A stretch of DNA of 35,976 nt, from NCBI RefSeq assembly GCF_900109515.1, contig NZ_FOBD01000033.1:1-35976 (forward strand). Direction: 5' to 3'. The notes below the pieces were generated by a model that saw only the letters and a program-made list of their open reading frames with translations, did no database searches and was not told the DNA's origin. Position numbers and translations under genes: made by a program. The first letter of the stretch is position 1. Every line of letters starts with the position of its first letter. This document shows positions 1-7,357 of the stretch, in pieces. The stretch comes from Paenibacillus sp. OK003 (GTDB taxonomy: Bacteria; Bacillota; Bacilli; Paenibacillales; Paenibacillaceae).

Positions 1-74
1 GTTCTTCGACAAAAGAACTAGCATCAAATAGCTTCTTGGTACATGAGATTGTTATCATATATATATATGTCCTT

Positions 75-395
75 TCACAGTCTATTTCGTCTAACATTAA
101 ATTTATGCACTTCGTAAATACAATATATTTCACATAGTATCTGAACTACGTATATGAAATCTGTCCCGTTTTCCATTAAATGAGTGGCAAAGAAGAGTCC
201 CAGGGCATGGAAACTTACCTTTTTCCAAATTCTTGTACGTCGTCTAGCTTCTTCAAAAACCATCTGCACACTTTGCTCGGTAAGATGTCGATCAGAAGAT
301 TGTCCTGGATACAGCCCTCGATTCGGTCTAGATTCAGCTATGTATTTCTGCACGATATCCCAAGCTAGATTCGAAAGAAGCGTTCTCCATAGCAT
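75..395 (-). pseudogene. Decayed tyrosine recombinase (XerC/D/integrase family) fragment
   Basis: The translation matches the C-terminal half of a tyrosine recombinase: a region equivalent to LFPGQ..RHLT..SVQ.VFE.A, followed by a degenerate box II. The family reads about HSLRHSFATHLLENGTD; here it is HALGLFFATHLMENGTD, so the catalytic Arg and His of the HxxR region are lost. The frame then loses the following LGH.....Y segment with the nucleophilic Tyr. The N-terminal core-binding domain is absent too. What remains is a relic, not an enzyme. It shows that a recombinase-bearing element once sat here. I see no feature specific to integron integrases, such as their extra helix, so a link to the cassette array at the other end of the window is only speculative. 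Confidence 0.75.
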
Positions 396-412
396 ATTTA
401 CCCAAGCCTGTA

Positions 413-724
413 CTATTGATCAATTCGTCCAGATGAATAACAATAAACAATTGAACCAGTTGGTATTTCGTCTGGGGATATACTTTTACCCAAACATATA
501 CCGATATTCTTTTTACCAGCTATAGAATGATTAATTTGAATAGAAACGACTTTATACACTTGCTCTTCTCCGTCCGTTTTTTTGATGATAATCTGCTCAC
601 CGATCATCTCTTTGATTGTTGACGGAAGTAGCTCATCCAACTCTTCATTGGCCCCCATAACGATGGTTCCGAATTCCGGTGTATCGAAGACTAACCCCAC
701 GCCAAACAGCATTTCAGTTTCCAT
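413..724 (-). CDS. Hypothetical 103-aa protein, possible partner or immunity protein of the upstream WXG toxin candidate
   Basis: I do not recognise the family. The protein is acidic and soluble, with no signal peptide or membrane segment. A central stretch (about residues 41-60, IGEQIIIKKTDGEEQVYKVV) is followed by QINHSIAG and ends with a probable small beta domain. The start has a strong ribosome site (GGAGG, 7 nt before ATG), and the gene begins 12 nt after the stop of the large toxin-like gene, so the two should be co-transcribed. A small gene directly downstream of a polymorphic toxin is usually its immunity protein, and that is my inference here. A decayed fragment of a second copy lies at 15277-15346, which also suggests a mobile toxin/immunity family. 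Confidence 0.6.
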   Translation of the reverse strand: METEMLFGVGLVFDTPEFGTIVMGANEELDELLPSTIKEMIGEQIIIKKTDGEEQVYKVVSIQINHSIAGKKNIGICLGKSISPDEIPTGSIVYCYSSGRIDQ

Positions 725-736
725 CCTATGGCCTCC

Positions 737-1972
737 TTATCTCTGATCTATGAATAGCTCGCCTTTGACATCTCGCACTCTGAGATCCGCATTACGAAGT
801 CTAACCATCGCATCTCTCAATAAAGCATACCGTTCAGTAGAATTGAGTTCAGGAGCAAACCTTGCTGCCCGGATACTTGCCTGAGCCTCATCAAGAGCAT
901 AGTTTCTTTTGATGACTTCAGGAGGAAGATCATAAAGTGGGAACGATCTGCCTGCGATAGAAGCCTCATAGTGCCCAACAATCTCGTGAGCTAGTGTAGC
1001 ATTCATTGAAATGCGTGTATTCGCACTCAAAGTCCCTACTCCCGGGGCTGCTGCTGGTAAGACATCCGTATTGATGACCAAGCGATTATACATCATGCCT
1101 GTATTCCAGGTATCATAATAACCAGGTTGTGCGATTAAGATATTTTCTTCGGGGAAATCAAGCTTGTTCAAGTAACTCTTTATCTCAATCTTTTGGTTAT
1201 CCGTCAGCGGAAGCTCATTGCGTTGTCCGTCACTGAGAATCTGTCTAAAATCTACCTCGCCATCGTATTTGACAGGGGTATCGATATGCAGCTTAGGTTT
1301 GAAAACAGAGCTTACCCCTAATATAATACCACCAGTACCAAGCATACTTGCCCAATGTTCACTTGACCACGCATTTGTAGGCAGGACAGCTTCCCTAATC
1401 GTTCCATGGACCCCAAATGTCAACCAGTTCAGTGTGTCTTGAGGTGACTCTAAAGCCTTGTCAGCTCGATCAACATACCCGTTTACGAGTCCACTTGGAA
1501 TACCAAATGTCCAGTAATCCAGAAATCCGCCTACACTATCATATCTCCTCTGATATCGGTGATCTGCCGATTGTATAAATGCTTGTCCTAGCTCTTTTAA
1601 ACTATCTACAGACTTCTCAACTGCATTCCGATCGTCTACACCTTCCTGTGGGTCACAAGCATTCGGTGGTGGTGGTAAACAGTTTATGTCTACTTGCCCT
1701 TCCGACCCGTGATCAGCTTGGAGAAATCGTTCTCCATGGTTATGTAACACAGTTGATATTGAACTCATAAGTGTGACAACTTCAGTCATAACAATCTGTG
1801 ACTTCTTGAAATCATAGTAGAACCTTTCTCTAGTACTCCCATCCCAGTTCGCTTCAATATCAGTCATACTTCGCAGAAGACTTTCATTCATGTGTTGAAG
1901 AGTAGTATAAGCTGTAGAGAACTGTTTACTAATTGCGAAAAGTTGCTCTGGCGTAACCATAATTCTCGTCAT
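737..1972 (-). CDS. WXG100/LXG-type secreted polymorphic toxin candidate with HExxGH C-terminal motif
   Basis: The N-terminal ~95 residues form the helical hairpin of WXG100-like proteins: TPEQL at the start, a turn W-D-G in ANWDGSTRERFYYDF, then a second helix. Such domains direct export by the Firmicute ESX/type VII system. A linker carrying PPPPNACD follows, then a glycine-rich hydrophobic region (about 205-220, MLGTGGIILGVSSVF) resembling the pre-toxin segment of polymorphic toxins. The C-terminal domain contains AHEIVGHYEA (HExxGH), which looks like a metal-binding or hydrolase site, but I cannot assign the activity. A start four codons upstream (GTG) is possible. I chose ATG at 1972 because GAGG lies about 6 nt before it. 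The small gene at 413-724 follows at 12 nt and is the best immunity candidate. Confidence 0.7.
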   Translation of the reverse strand: MTRIMVTPEQLFAISKQFSTAYTTLQHMNESLLRSMTDIEANWDGSTRERFYYDFKKSQIVMTEVVTLMSSISTVLHNHGERFLQADHGSEGQVDINCLPPPPNACDPQEGVDDRNAVEKSVDSLKELGQAFIQSADHRYQRRYDSVGGFLDYWTFGIPSGLVNGYVDRADKALESPQDTLNWLTFGVHGTIREAVLPTNAWSSEHWASMLGTGGIILGVSSVFKPKLHIDTPVKYDGEVDFRQILSDGQRNELPLTDNQKIEIKSYLNKLDFPEENILIAQPGYYDTWNTGMMYNRLVINTDVLPAAAPGVGTLSANTRISMNATLAHEIVGHYEASIAGRSFPLYDLPPEVIKRNYALDEAQASIRAARFAPELNSTERYALLRDAMVRLRNADLRVRDVKGELFIDQR

Positions 1973-2016
1973 ACAGTACCTCACACCTACTAAAGAAATA
2001 TTTAGTTTCTGAATTC

Positions 2017-2074
2017 AGGGAATATCTGGATTTTACTGTTCATTTATTACCTGTGTCAAATACCTGCAGCAATA
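2017..2074. repeat. Diverged repeat, copy 1 (partner 4737-4794)
   Basis: Starting at AGGGAATATNTGGATT and running through ATTAC..NTGTCAA to GCAACAATAA-like sequence, this stretch upstream of the WXG gene resembles 4737-4794 at about 70-75% by eye. It may be a remnant of a duplicated upstream region. The match is weak. Confidence 0.35.
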
Positions 2075-2158
2075 AGCCACTGAACAATCTGAACTAGAGC
2101 CCTGATCATTTTTGTTGTTACCTTGACTTTGTTTATATACTTGTCCAACTAATTTAAA

Positions 2159-2189
2159 GACAGCAGGTCCCGATAAGGAACTGCTGTCT
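2159..2189. terminator. Hairpin, possible bidirectional terminator
   Basis: AGACAGCAG and CTGCTGTCT pair perfectly (9 bp) around a 13-nt loop in the 320-bp gap between the truncated serine hydrolase and the WXG gene. The flanks are only moderately T-rich (TCTTTAAATT on the minus strand), so it is a weak terminator at best. Nothing else was recognised in 1973-2291 apart from the diverged repeat. Confidence 0.4.
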
Positions 2190-2291
2190 CTGCTTCTTTA
2201 TAATTGGCCCCACTTATAATATCACTTTATGTATAGGAGTCATCTGCGAGCCTTTGGAATACTTGAAACATCTATATTCTCGTTTCCCCCT

Positions 2292-3038
2292 CTAAACATA
2301 CAAATTCCATCCCACAATAAAAGCAGCCAAGATGAAAGCCGAGATGCCAGACATGATGAACATCACTTTTTGCTTTTTGCTGTAACTACTCTTCCGCAGT
2401 TTGAACATAAGCAAGCCAAGATACGCCACCGCCAGAACTACATAAAGCAGGTTAAACATAAAATTGATCCGTAGCGAAGAATGAGCGGGATAACTTGGAA
2501 GTCTCGTATGTATGATGAAAAGATTAATAAGCAGTAACACGCCTGCAAAATGAATGGCTAGATAATATTTATCAAAATAGGTTGAAGGATTTCCTCGCTT
2601 TTTTAGTCTGTACAGAAGCATCCGGATTAAATAGCCGATCAACACACTTAAACTGAAAATGATGGATAGCGCAACAGGAATAAAAGATATTACAATCAAG
2701 TTCACCTTCAAATTCGATACAGGCAAGTAATCCATGTAAGGAGTGTAGGAAATTTTCTCAACAACCCCATTATGCTCGACAACATTATACAGACTACTTA
2801 ACTCCGCTTTTGAAAATTTGGTTATATCAAGCTGCCTGAATAAATCAGTAAATCTAGAAGAAGCCCGTCGTGCGGATTGAAAATATCCCCCACCTTCAGA
2901 AGTAACGGAACTAACGTATGTACTATTACCAAAGATTTTGCTAATAAGTCCATAATAATAGATTTCCTCGAACGCAATGTTTGTCATGACCACCGTCCCA
3001 AATTTGGATGCTGGATCAAAGACAACTTTAGGTTGCAA
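2292..3038 (-). pseudogene. N-terminally truncated beta-lactamase-family serine hydrolase, membrane part only
   Basis: The first residues (VVFDPASKFGTVVMTNI) resemble the last strand of the penicillin-binding/class C beta-lactamase fold (..G.VVMTN..). After a ~90-residue linker there are four or five hydrophobic helices (about residues 108-136, 158-178, 188-212, 222-245), as in Firmicute serine hydrolases with a C-terminal membrane domain. The catalytic SxxK and YxN motifs should lie about 300 residues upstream and are absent. The only available start is a TTG directly after the preceding gene's stop, without a ribosome site. I therefore call it a 5'-deleted remnant. A small independent membrane protein cannot be excluded. 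Confidence 0.55.
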
Positions 3039-3512
3039 TTATGAGAATTTATGTTGTTCATCTACATTCTCTCCCTCAACATTGGAGGTGTATGAAGATC
3101 TATCCTCTATTTTTATGATCTCTTGGTCTTTATATACTATTTTCGTTATCATTTTTGAATATTTTAATCTCGTTATTTCAATCAGTTCATTGGGCTGCAT
3201 CAAACTCACGATGTGACTATCATTTATTTTAATTTTGCTATTACCTCGTCCCAGTCCTTTGACTATTACGATGTTATTATTCACATTCACTATTTGTCCA
3301 ATTGTGTTGAACTGCTCTTGTTTCTTGAGATCAAGGTATGTTACAAGGCCAAGTATACAAAATATAATAAAGCAAAAAATTGATAATGCAGTTGTCCATG
3401 CAGGAGGGTGATATGCTAAGTTATTGGCAGATACTTGAATTACGATTATAAAAATAAATAGAACGATGAGTAGAAATTGCTTTTTTAATTTTCCTTTAAC
3501 TTTTTCGTTCAT
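3039..3512 (-). CDS. Hypothetical small membrane protein, two helices plus cytoplasmic beta domain
   Basis: There is a basic N-terminus (KVKGKLKK), then hydrophobic helices at about residues 12-29 and 40-61. A soluble domain of roughly 95 residues follows, rich in Ile, Val and Asn (GQIVNVNNNIVIVKGLG..), with alternating strands. I do not recognise the family. The ATG at 3512 has GGAGG upstream at a rather long 12-nt spacing. It sits 9 nt after the stop of the truncated aspartic protease frame and directly before the truncated serine hydrolase, in a run of minus-strand fragments, so it may itself be carried over from a larger lost locus. Confidence 0.5.
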   Translation of the reverse strand: MNEKVKGKLKKQFLLIVLFIFIIVIQVSANNLAYHPPAWTTALSIFCFIIFCILGLVTYLDLKKQEQFNTIGQIVNVNNNIVIVKGLGRGNSKIKINDSHIVSLMQPNELIEITRLKYSKMITKIVYKDQEIIKIEDRSSYTSNVEGENVDEQHKFS

Positions 3513-3520
3513 AGGACTGT

Positions 3521-3667
3521 CTATCCTCCATCTCCACTTTCCCTATAACAACATGATTGAAATGAAGATCCAGTGTCTATAATAACATCGTCTATTTTCA
3601 GTGTTCTTCCTCTAAATGTAACGGTAAGTGACGTTGTAATTAGCTGTCCATCATAGTTAATTTTCAT
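3521..3667 (-). pseudogene. Truncated retropepsin-like (clan AA) aspartic protease
   Basis: This 48-codon frame starts MKINYDGQLITTSLTV and contains VIIDTGSSF, the catalytic DTG motif of single-domain clan AA aspartic proteases. After SSF it breaks off into unrelated residues and a stop, so the flap, the GI(L/I)G..FL motif and the C-terminus are missing. Its ATG overlaps the end of the upstream 85-aa gene by 11 nt. The intact counterpart is at 35369-35755, where an equivalent small gene overlaps its protease by 4 nt. The same two-gene module therefore occurs twice in this window, once broken and once intact. Confidence 0.7.
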
Positions 3668-3914
3668 TCGTATTACGTCTCACTCTCATTAATGGGTCTT
3701 TACGGAGATGAATCACAAAGTCTTGATTCGACGTATGATATACAACGTTACCAGGCTCTACTCGAAAAAACTCTTTATTCGCATCTTGTTCTGATACGGT
3801 GCGAATTGGTGCAACTTCATCGACGATTTTTTTGTTATCTTCCTCATGATAATGAATGATAGAAACCAGAACAAATTGGTCAGGGAACAGTTCTCTAACC
3901 CCTTGCCATTTCAT
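3657..3914 (-). CDS. Small MKW...FPD protein, companion of an aspartic protease
   Basis: 85 aa, soluble, no signal peptide. It begins MKWQGVRELFPDQFVLV and ends with a strand containing VVYHTSNQDFVIH. The protein at 35112-35372 has the same layout: MKWSEARVQFPDRWVLV at the start and YYIFHTANENIEV near the end. The two are clear homologues despite low overall identity. Both are translated just ahead of, and overlapping, a clan AA aspartic protease, so this gene is probably a specific partner (substrate, inhibitor or chaperone; unknown). The ribosome site AGGAGG lies 8 nt before ATG. It may be non-functional here because its protease is truncated. Confidence 0.65.
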   Translation of the reverse strand: MKWQGVRELFPDQFVLVSIIHYHEEDNKKIVDEVAPIRTVSEQDANKEFFRVEPGNVVYHTSNQDFVIHLRKDPLMRVRRNTNEN

Positions 3915-4043
3915 GTGTTATACCTCCTGTTATTCGTATTTGTTCAACTTTCTATCATTTTAACATATAGCCTTACTTCATATATCATTCCTGTGTTCAT
4001 AACACCCAAACTAGTCCAATGTATCCTCACTCTAGTATGTAAA

Positions 4044-4116
4044 ATGTACAAAGAAACCGTCTCCTTTGGTATATGGTTGCTCTCACTTCCATTTACTACG
4101 GAACGGTTTATTTTTC
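4044..4116. repeat. Palindromic repeat, copy 1 (partner 15426-15498)
   Basis: AAAGAAACCGT (4050-4060) and ACGGTTTATTT (from 4103) form the outer stem of a hairpin of about 65 nt. The interior has CTTTGGTATATGG and CCATTTAC. Copy 2 at 15426-15498 matches through most of its length. It lies in the gap 3915-4360, where I see no convincing gene; plus- and minus-strand frames across it are low-quality. Confidence 0.65.
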
Positions 4117-4268
4117 TCATGAAAACCTGCCTCTCCAACCAAAACGCCTGCATAATCTGTTCACCTCAAAGGGTTTCCGGCATGAATGTTGTTCTGGTAA
4201 GCAAGGATCAATTATTTTCTAATACACCTCATCGATAATGTAATCGTTACGCATGAATACCTCTTGAA

Positions 4269-4297
4269 TTGAACATTTCAATATGATTATGTAAACT
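4269..4297 (+). promoter_or_regulatory. Weak sigma-A promoter candidate for the lipoprotein gene
   Basis: TTGAAC (4269-4274) and TAAACT (4292-4297) are 17 bp apart, about 60 bp upstream of the lipoprotein start. The -10 is poor, so this is tentative. Confidence 0.3.
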
Positions 4298-4360
4298 AGT
4301 AATAATTCAATCTTTATAGTGCATTTATTCCTTTTATGAAAGAAAGTAGAGGTGTCCCTT

Positions 4361-4681
4361 TTGAGAAAACCTATCTTCTTGTTTGTAATCTTAATCATCT
4401 CCTCCCTCTTGCTTGGAGCATGTGCCTCCGAAGAAGAAAAGATGATTGTATCCTCCGCCGAGAAGTTCGCTGCAAATTATGTTCTCGAAAAATACGGTGT
4501 AACCGTTCGTTTTAAAGAGTATAAATTCTCTCCTCCCGATCTATCCAATTCGTTAGGCCTCCATGGCTACATTGAAGGCGATAAGAAAAAGAAGGTATTT
4601 GTTCTGGTAAATTACGATCCATTAAGTGTCGAGACACTATCGCTTCCTGAAGGAATATCCAAGAAACAAAATTCTAAATAG
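4361..4681 (+). CDS. Small secreted lipoprotein, unknown function
   Basis: The N-terminus has a hydrophobic stretch ending in the lipobox LLGAC, so the protein should be lipidated and membrane-anchored on the outside. The mature part (about 85 aa) starts ASEEEKM and contains FAANYVLEKYGVTVRFKEYKF. It resembles small Firmicute lipoproteins of the DUF1433 type, but I am not certain. I prefer the TTG start at 4361, with AGAGG 8 nt upstream, over a GTG three codons earlier that nearly touches the ribosome site. It is a single gene on the plus strand, opposite to its neighbours. Confidence 0.6.
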   Translation: MRKPIFLFVILIISSLLLGACASEEEKMIVSSAEKFAANYVLEKYGVTVRFKEYKFSPPDLSNSLGLHGYIEGDKKKKVFVLVNYDPLSVETLSLPEGISKKQNSK

Positions 4682-4736
4682 AGAGTTGAAGTATATTTTT
4701 AAAACGATCAATCGATATAAACGCTTTTGAAACTAT

Positions 4737-4794
4737 AGGGAATATATGGATTGTATCTTTCGTCAATTACTTCTGTCAACGTTCTCCGCAACAA
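4737..4794. repeat. Diverged repeat, copy 2 (partner 2017-2074)
   Basis: Resembles the region upstream of the WXG gene (AGGGAATATATGGATT...CTGTCAA). It lies in the 250-bp gap between the lipoprotein and the end of the AraC-type regulator. No gene follows it, so it may mark a deleted toxin copy. Confidence 0.35.
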
Positions 4795-4910
4795 TAAAAT
4801 GAAGAAACAAATGCGATCTACATAATAGAATGATTGCATTCTCAATTATGTTACACCTCTGTTTGAAGAAGTTCTCCACTAATTCGATGAACTCTGAATA
4901 TACGGAAATA

Positions 4911-4935
4911 GGGGGAGTAATTGTATAACTCCCCC
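4911..4935 (-). terminator. Hairpin directly after the AraC-type regulator
   Basis: GGGGGAGT and ACTCCCCC (8-bp perfect stem, loop about 9 nt) abut the stop codon at 4936. On the minus strand the hairpin is followed by TATTTCC, a weak T-tract. Confidence 0.55.
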
Positions 4936-6657
4936 TCACCCCAACAACGCCTGCGCAATCTGATCCACGATCCCATTATTCCCCATCGGTCCATAACAGC
5001 CGATCCACGTCGCCGCATCCACCGAATGCACATGCTGTCGCTCCGCCCCATCAAGCATTCCCAAGACACGCTGCTCTGTCGCAGATATCCCATCCTGCAT
5101 AAACTGATTACTCAGCAAAAAGTAGTGACTCGCTTGTACAGCTGGTAATCTCTCAACCGAAATATGATAGGCTGTGTCGGAGGTATCTGCTACAAATAAC
5201 GGAACGAACAAACCTAGATCACGGTACAGCACAGCGCCTGTGCGATGAGCAGCAGAATGGACGCGCACGAGGGAATCTAGCGGACGGATCAATGCCACAC
5301 TTTTTCCTGCCAATACCGGAGCCAACTCCTCAGACAGCAAAGCCGTGCGACGATGATAATCCGCGATAATCTGTTTGGCCTCATCTCGCTTTCCTGTCAG
5401 TTCACCGAACAGACTTAGAATCGTCTGCCAGTTTTCATTACGCTTGAACATGAGCACTGGAGCGATCTGGCTTAACCGTTCATGATGCTCATCTTGCACC
5501 TCGGTGCAAATAATCAGATCCGGCGCAAGTCGTTCTACCGCAGGCAGATCGGGGTATTCATACGTGCCGAGTAATTCGGTATGCTGGAGTCCTGTCCGGA
5601 GGGATTGAGGAAAGGATAACACGCTGCTTCCCACTCCTACACTCCCTGCCGGAGACAACCCGAGCCCTAACAGGTGATCGGCATATTGCACATCGAGGAC
5701 AGCGATACGCTTTGGTGTTTCGGTGACGGTGTACTCCCCTTGCATATGACAGATGACCGGGCCTTGGGCCGACTCATAGGATGAAGCTGTCCGGTTTTGC
5801 AGCAAAGCCTTCGCATAGTCTGCATCTCTTCTCGAAGCGGCGGCATGCCGGTAATGTAGCGGTGGAACGCCAACATACTTTTTAAACGCCCTGCTGAAAT
5901 AATACATATCCCGATAGCCCAGTTTGTCCGCAATTTCACCGATCGAAGCATCTGTATGACGCAGCATTCGCGAGGCATTTTCCATACGCAGCTGAATGAC
6001 ATACTCCATCGGACCAAGCTGCTTCTCTTGTTTGAATCGTCGCTGCAGCTGTCTTACACTACAGCCCGCCAGGGCTGCCAGCTCTTTTAGCTCCAAGTTT
6101 TGACGATAGTGCGATGTGATATAAGAAGCGACTACATCCACCATGTCGGACTCCGCTCCCCCTTGACCACGTTCATACGCCATGATCAGCTCGTAGATCA
6201 TGCCCTGGAGCAGTGCGTTGGCATAAAAACGTTCCAGCCCTTCGCCGCGGCGTCATTTGGCAACGATTTTTTCAGCGTTTTCGATCCAATCCGCATGGGT
6301 TGCCGAGTTTTGAACAAATGACCTGCGCAGCGGGTGTTTGCGAAACGAAGGTACAACAAGAGAGGCTCCCTCCATGGAAGAAGCCTTGTACATGATCACA
6401 ATATAATGAATGTCCTCTGATCTGGCCGTCAGCGTGTAGGATGATCCCTTCACCACATGAGAGGCAAAAGAAGCTCCAATGTGGCAACCCTCGCCATCCA
6501 TTGCAAGCTCCCCTTCCCCTCCGTATGCCAGCAGCAGTACATTATAAGTTATATCCTTTTCGTGTAAAACGCTGCCTGTCTGCAAAGTACCGCTATATCC
6601 ATCAAGCATCTTGATCGCTGTATCACTCCAACCACTTGTCTGTTCCTGCAGCGGCAT
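4936..6657 (-). pseudogene. Btr/YbbB-like AraC regulator fused to a siderophore-binding domain, interrupted by an in-frame TGA
   Basis: Architecture over 573 codons: an N-terminal sensor region (1-134), a paired AraC helix-turn-helix at about 170-275 (LKELAALAGCSVRQLQRRFK and IGEIADKLGYRDMYYFSRAFKK), and a C-terminal FecB/TroA-like binding domain at about 295-570 (KRIAVLDVQYADHLLGLGL...APDLIICTE). B. subtilis Btr (YbbB) has this plan and activates ferric-siderophore uptake when the siderophore binds. Codon 135 (6253-6255) is TGA, but the same frame continues as RRGEGLERFYANALLQGMIYEL, which fits the family. It is therefore a single nonsense change, not a frameshift. An internal start at 6201 could still make HTH plus binding domain. 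ATG 6657 is chosen because CAGGAG lies 9 nt upstream. Originally it followed fhuF directly. Confidence 0.8.
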
Positions 6658-6743
6658 TTCTCTCATCTCCTGACAATAGCAATGGTAAAATTGTTGCTGT
6701 TGTCATTTTAGTTGAGATTCTTTCTCATTGTCAATTTTCGGAC
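6417..6743. repeat. 327-bp direct repeat, left copy, flanking the epipeptide island
   Basis: This is almost the same as 10571-10897; I count 9 differences in 327 bp. It covers the first ~80 codons of the AraC-type regulator, its leader, and the last codons of fhuF. The epipeptide operon lies between the two copies. Confidence 0.9.
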
Positions 6744-6800
6744 TCGGCACGCTCTTCGTCATGTAGCTCAGGTAAAATAATAATACGGACACTATGAGGA
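6703..6800 (-). pseudogene. Internally deleted fhuF remnant
   Basis: The part 6703-6743 encodes the last residues of the FhuF-like protein (PKIDNEKESQLK and stop). It is joined at a CGG sequence to 6744-6795, which matches an upstream part of fhuF (CTCTTCGTCATG...TACGGACACTATG; compare 11510-11554). Most of the gene between these parts is missing. The second part is clearly more diverged from the intact gene than the flanking repeat is, so it may derive from another strain or species. Confidence 0.65.
6713..6727. promoter_or_regulatory. Fur-box-like palindrome upstream of the AraC-type regulator
   Basis: TGAGATTCTTTCTCA is a 7-1-7 palindrome close to the Bacillus Fur consensus TGATAATNATTATCA. 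The sister copy at 10867-10881 (TGAGATTCATTCTCA) is similar. It overlaps the 3' end of fhuF, about 55 bp before the regulator start, consistent with iron control of the regulator. This is inferred from sequence only. Confidence 0.45.
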
Positions 6801-6902
6801 AAAGGAAATTCACTTGTTAGAAGAAGCTTCAGCAATGTTGATCAAAGTCTCGTTAATCCCCAGCAGCATCCAATTATTTGATAGTTTTCACATATTTTTA
6901 AC

Positions 6903-6930
6903 TTGTATGTATAAGAATCACATGTATAAT
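6903..6930 (+). promoter_or_regulatory. Promoter of the epipeptide operon
   Basis: A perfect -10 TATAAT (6925-6930) has TTGTAT (6903-6908) 16 bp upstream. The precursor start follows 28 bp later with ribosome site AAAGGAGGT (6942-6950). The area is strongly AT-rich. I see no obvious operator. Confidence 0.6.
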
Positions 6931-6958
6931 AGTGGTAATTGAAAGGAGGTGAGTACAT

Positions 6959-7087
6959 ATGAAAAAATTAGAGATTAAAGAATTGATTTCTAAATCGGAG
7001 AAACTGGCTAAAGTTAATGATTTGTGGTACTTTATCAGATCTGGAGAAGGTGCTTGGATTGTAGGTTCAGGAGGCGGAGCGAAGTAA
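6959..7087 (+). CDS. yydF: Epipeptide precursor (YydF/EpeX-like), 42 aa
   Basis: Too short for most gene finders. The peptide has a charged leader (MKKLEIKELISKSEKLAKVN) and ends DLW followed by YFIRSGEGAWIVGSGGGAK. From memory, B. subtilis YydF contains KLAKVNDLWYFVKSKENRWILGSG, so the block KLAKVNDLWYF and the WI.GSG motif are the same. YydF is a ribosomal peptide in which the radical SAM enzyme YydG inverts one Val and one Ile to D-residues; cleavage before Trp gives the mature epipeptide. By alignment the targets here are Ile26 and Ile34, and the mature peptide would run Trp23-Lys42 (20 aa). The C-terminal GGGAK replaces a single His. It has no Cys, so it is not a sactipeptide. Start by AAAGGAGGT, 8 nt before ATG. 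Confidence 0.9.
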   Translation: MKKLEIKELISKSEKLAKVNDLWYFIRSGEGAWIVGSGGGAK

Positions 7088-7131
7088 TATGTCTTTATTG
7101 AATCTGTGAATTCTTAAAAGCTAAAACTCAA

Positions 7132-7244
7132 ATTAGTGGTTGAGTCATCTAAAGCTCCAAGCTTCTTCATCAATTTTGATACATACGGGAATTACTCATG
7201 TGAGCTCTGGCACAATTTGCGCCTGAAGGCTGCCAACCACTAAT
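7132..7244 (+). other. Structured spacer between yydF and yydG with a long-range inverted repeat
   Basis: In the 270-bp gap after the precursor stop, ATTAGTGGTTG (7132-7142) pairs perfectly with CAACCACTAAT (7234-7244). Inside, TGGCA...TGCCA encloses the hairpin GCCTGAAGGC. No T-tract follows, so it is not a simple terminator. It may set the precursor/enzyme ratio by attenuation or RNA processing. This is inferred from base-pairing only. Confidence 0.5.
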
Positions 7245-7357
7245 GATGAGGTCTGGCTACTTTATTAGGAATTATTTAACAGGAATTTCGAGTGACTGTG
7301 TATGAAATAATGCTTTTACATCTCACTTCATTTAAGAACGGTAGAAAGGAAATGTTC

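Noticed and set aside
3846..4238. 130-aa plus-strand frame and 69-aa minus-strand frame around the palindrome
   Set aside because: Both run through the 4044-4116 palindromic repeat, and no ribosome site or family pattern supports them.
6959..7087. Sactipeptide or ranthipeptide precursor
   Set aside because: The peptide has no cysteine; the KLAKVNDLWYF and WI.GSG motifs and the operon order fit epipeptides.
7088..7357. Known riboswitch class in the yydF-yydG spacer
   Set aside because: The pairing does not match any riboswitch core that I know, so it is listed only as structured spacer.
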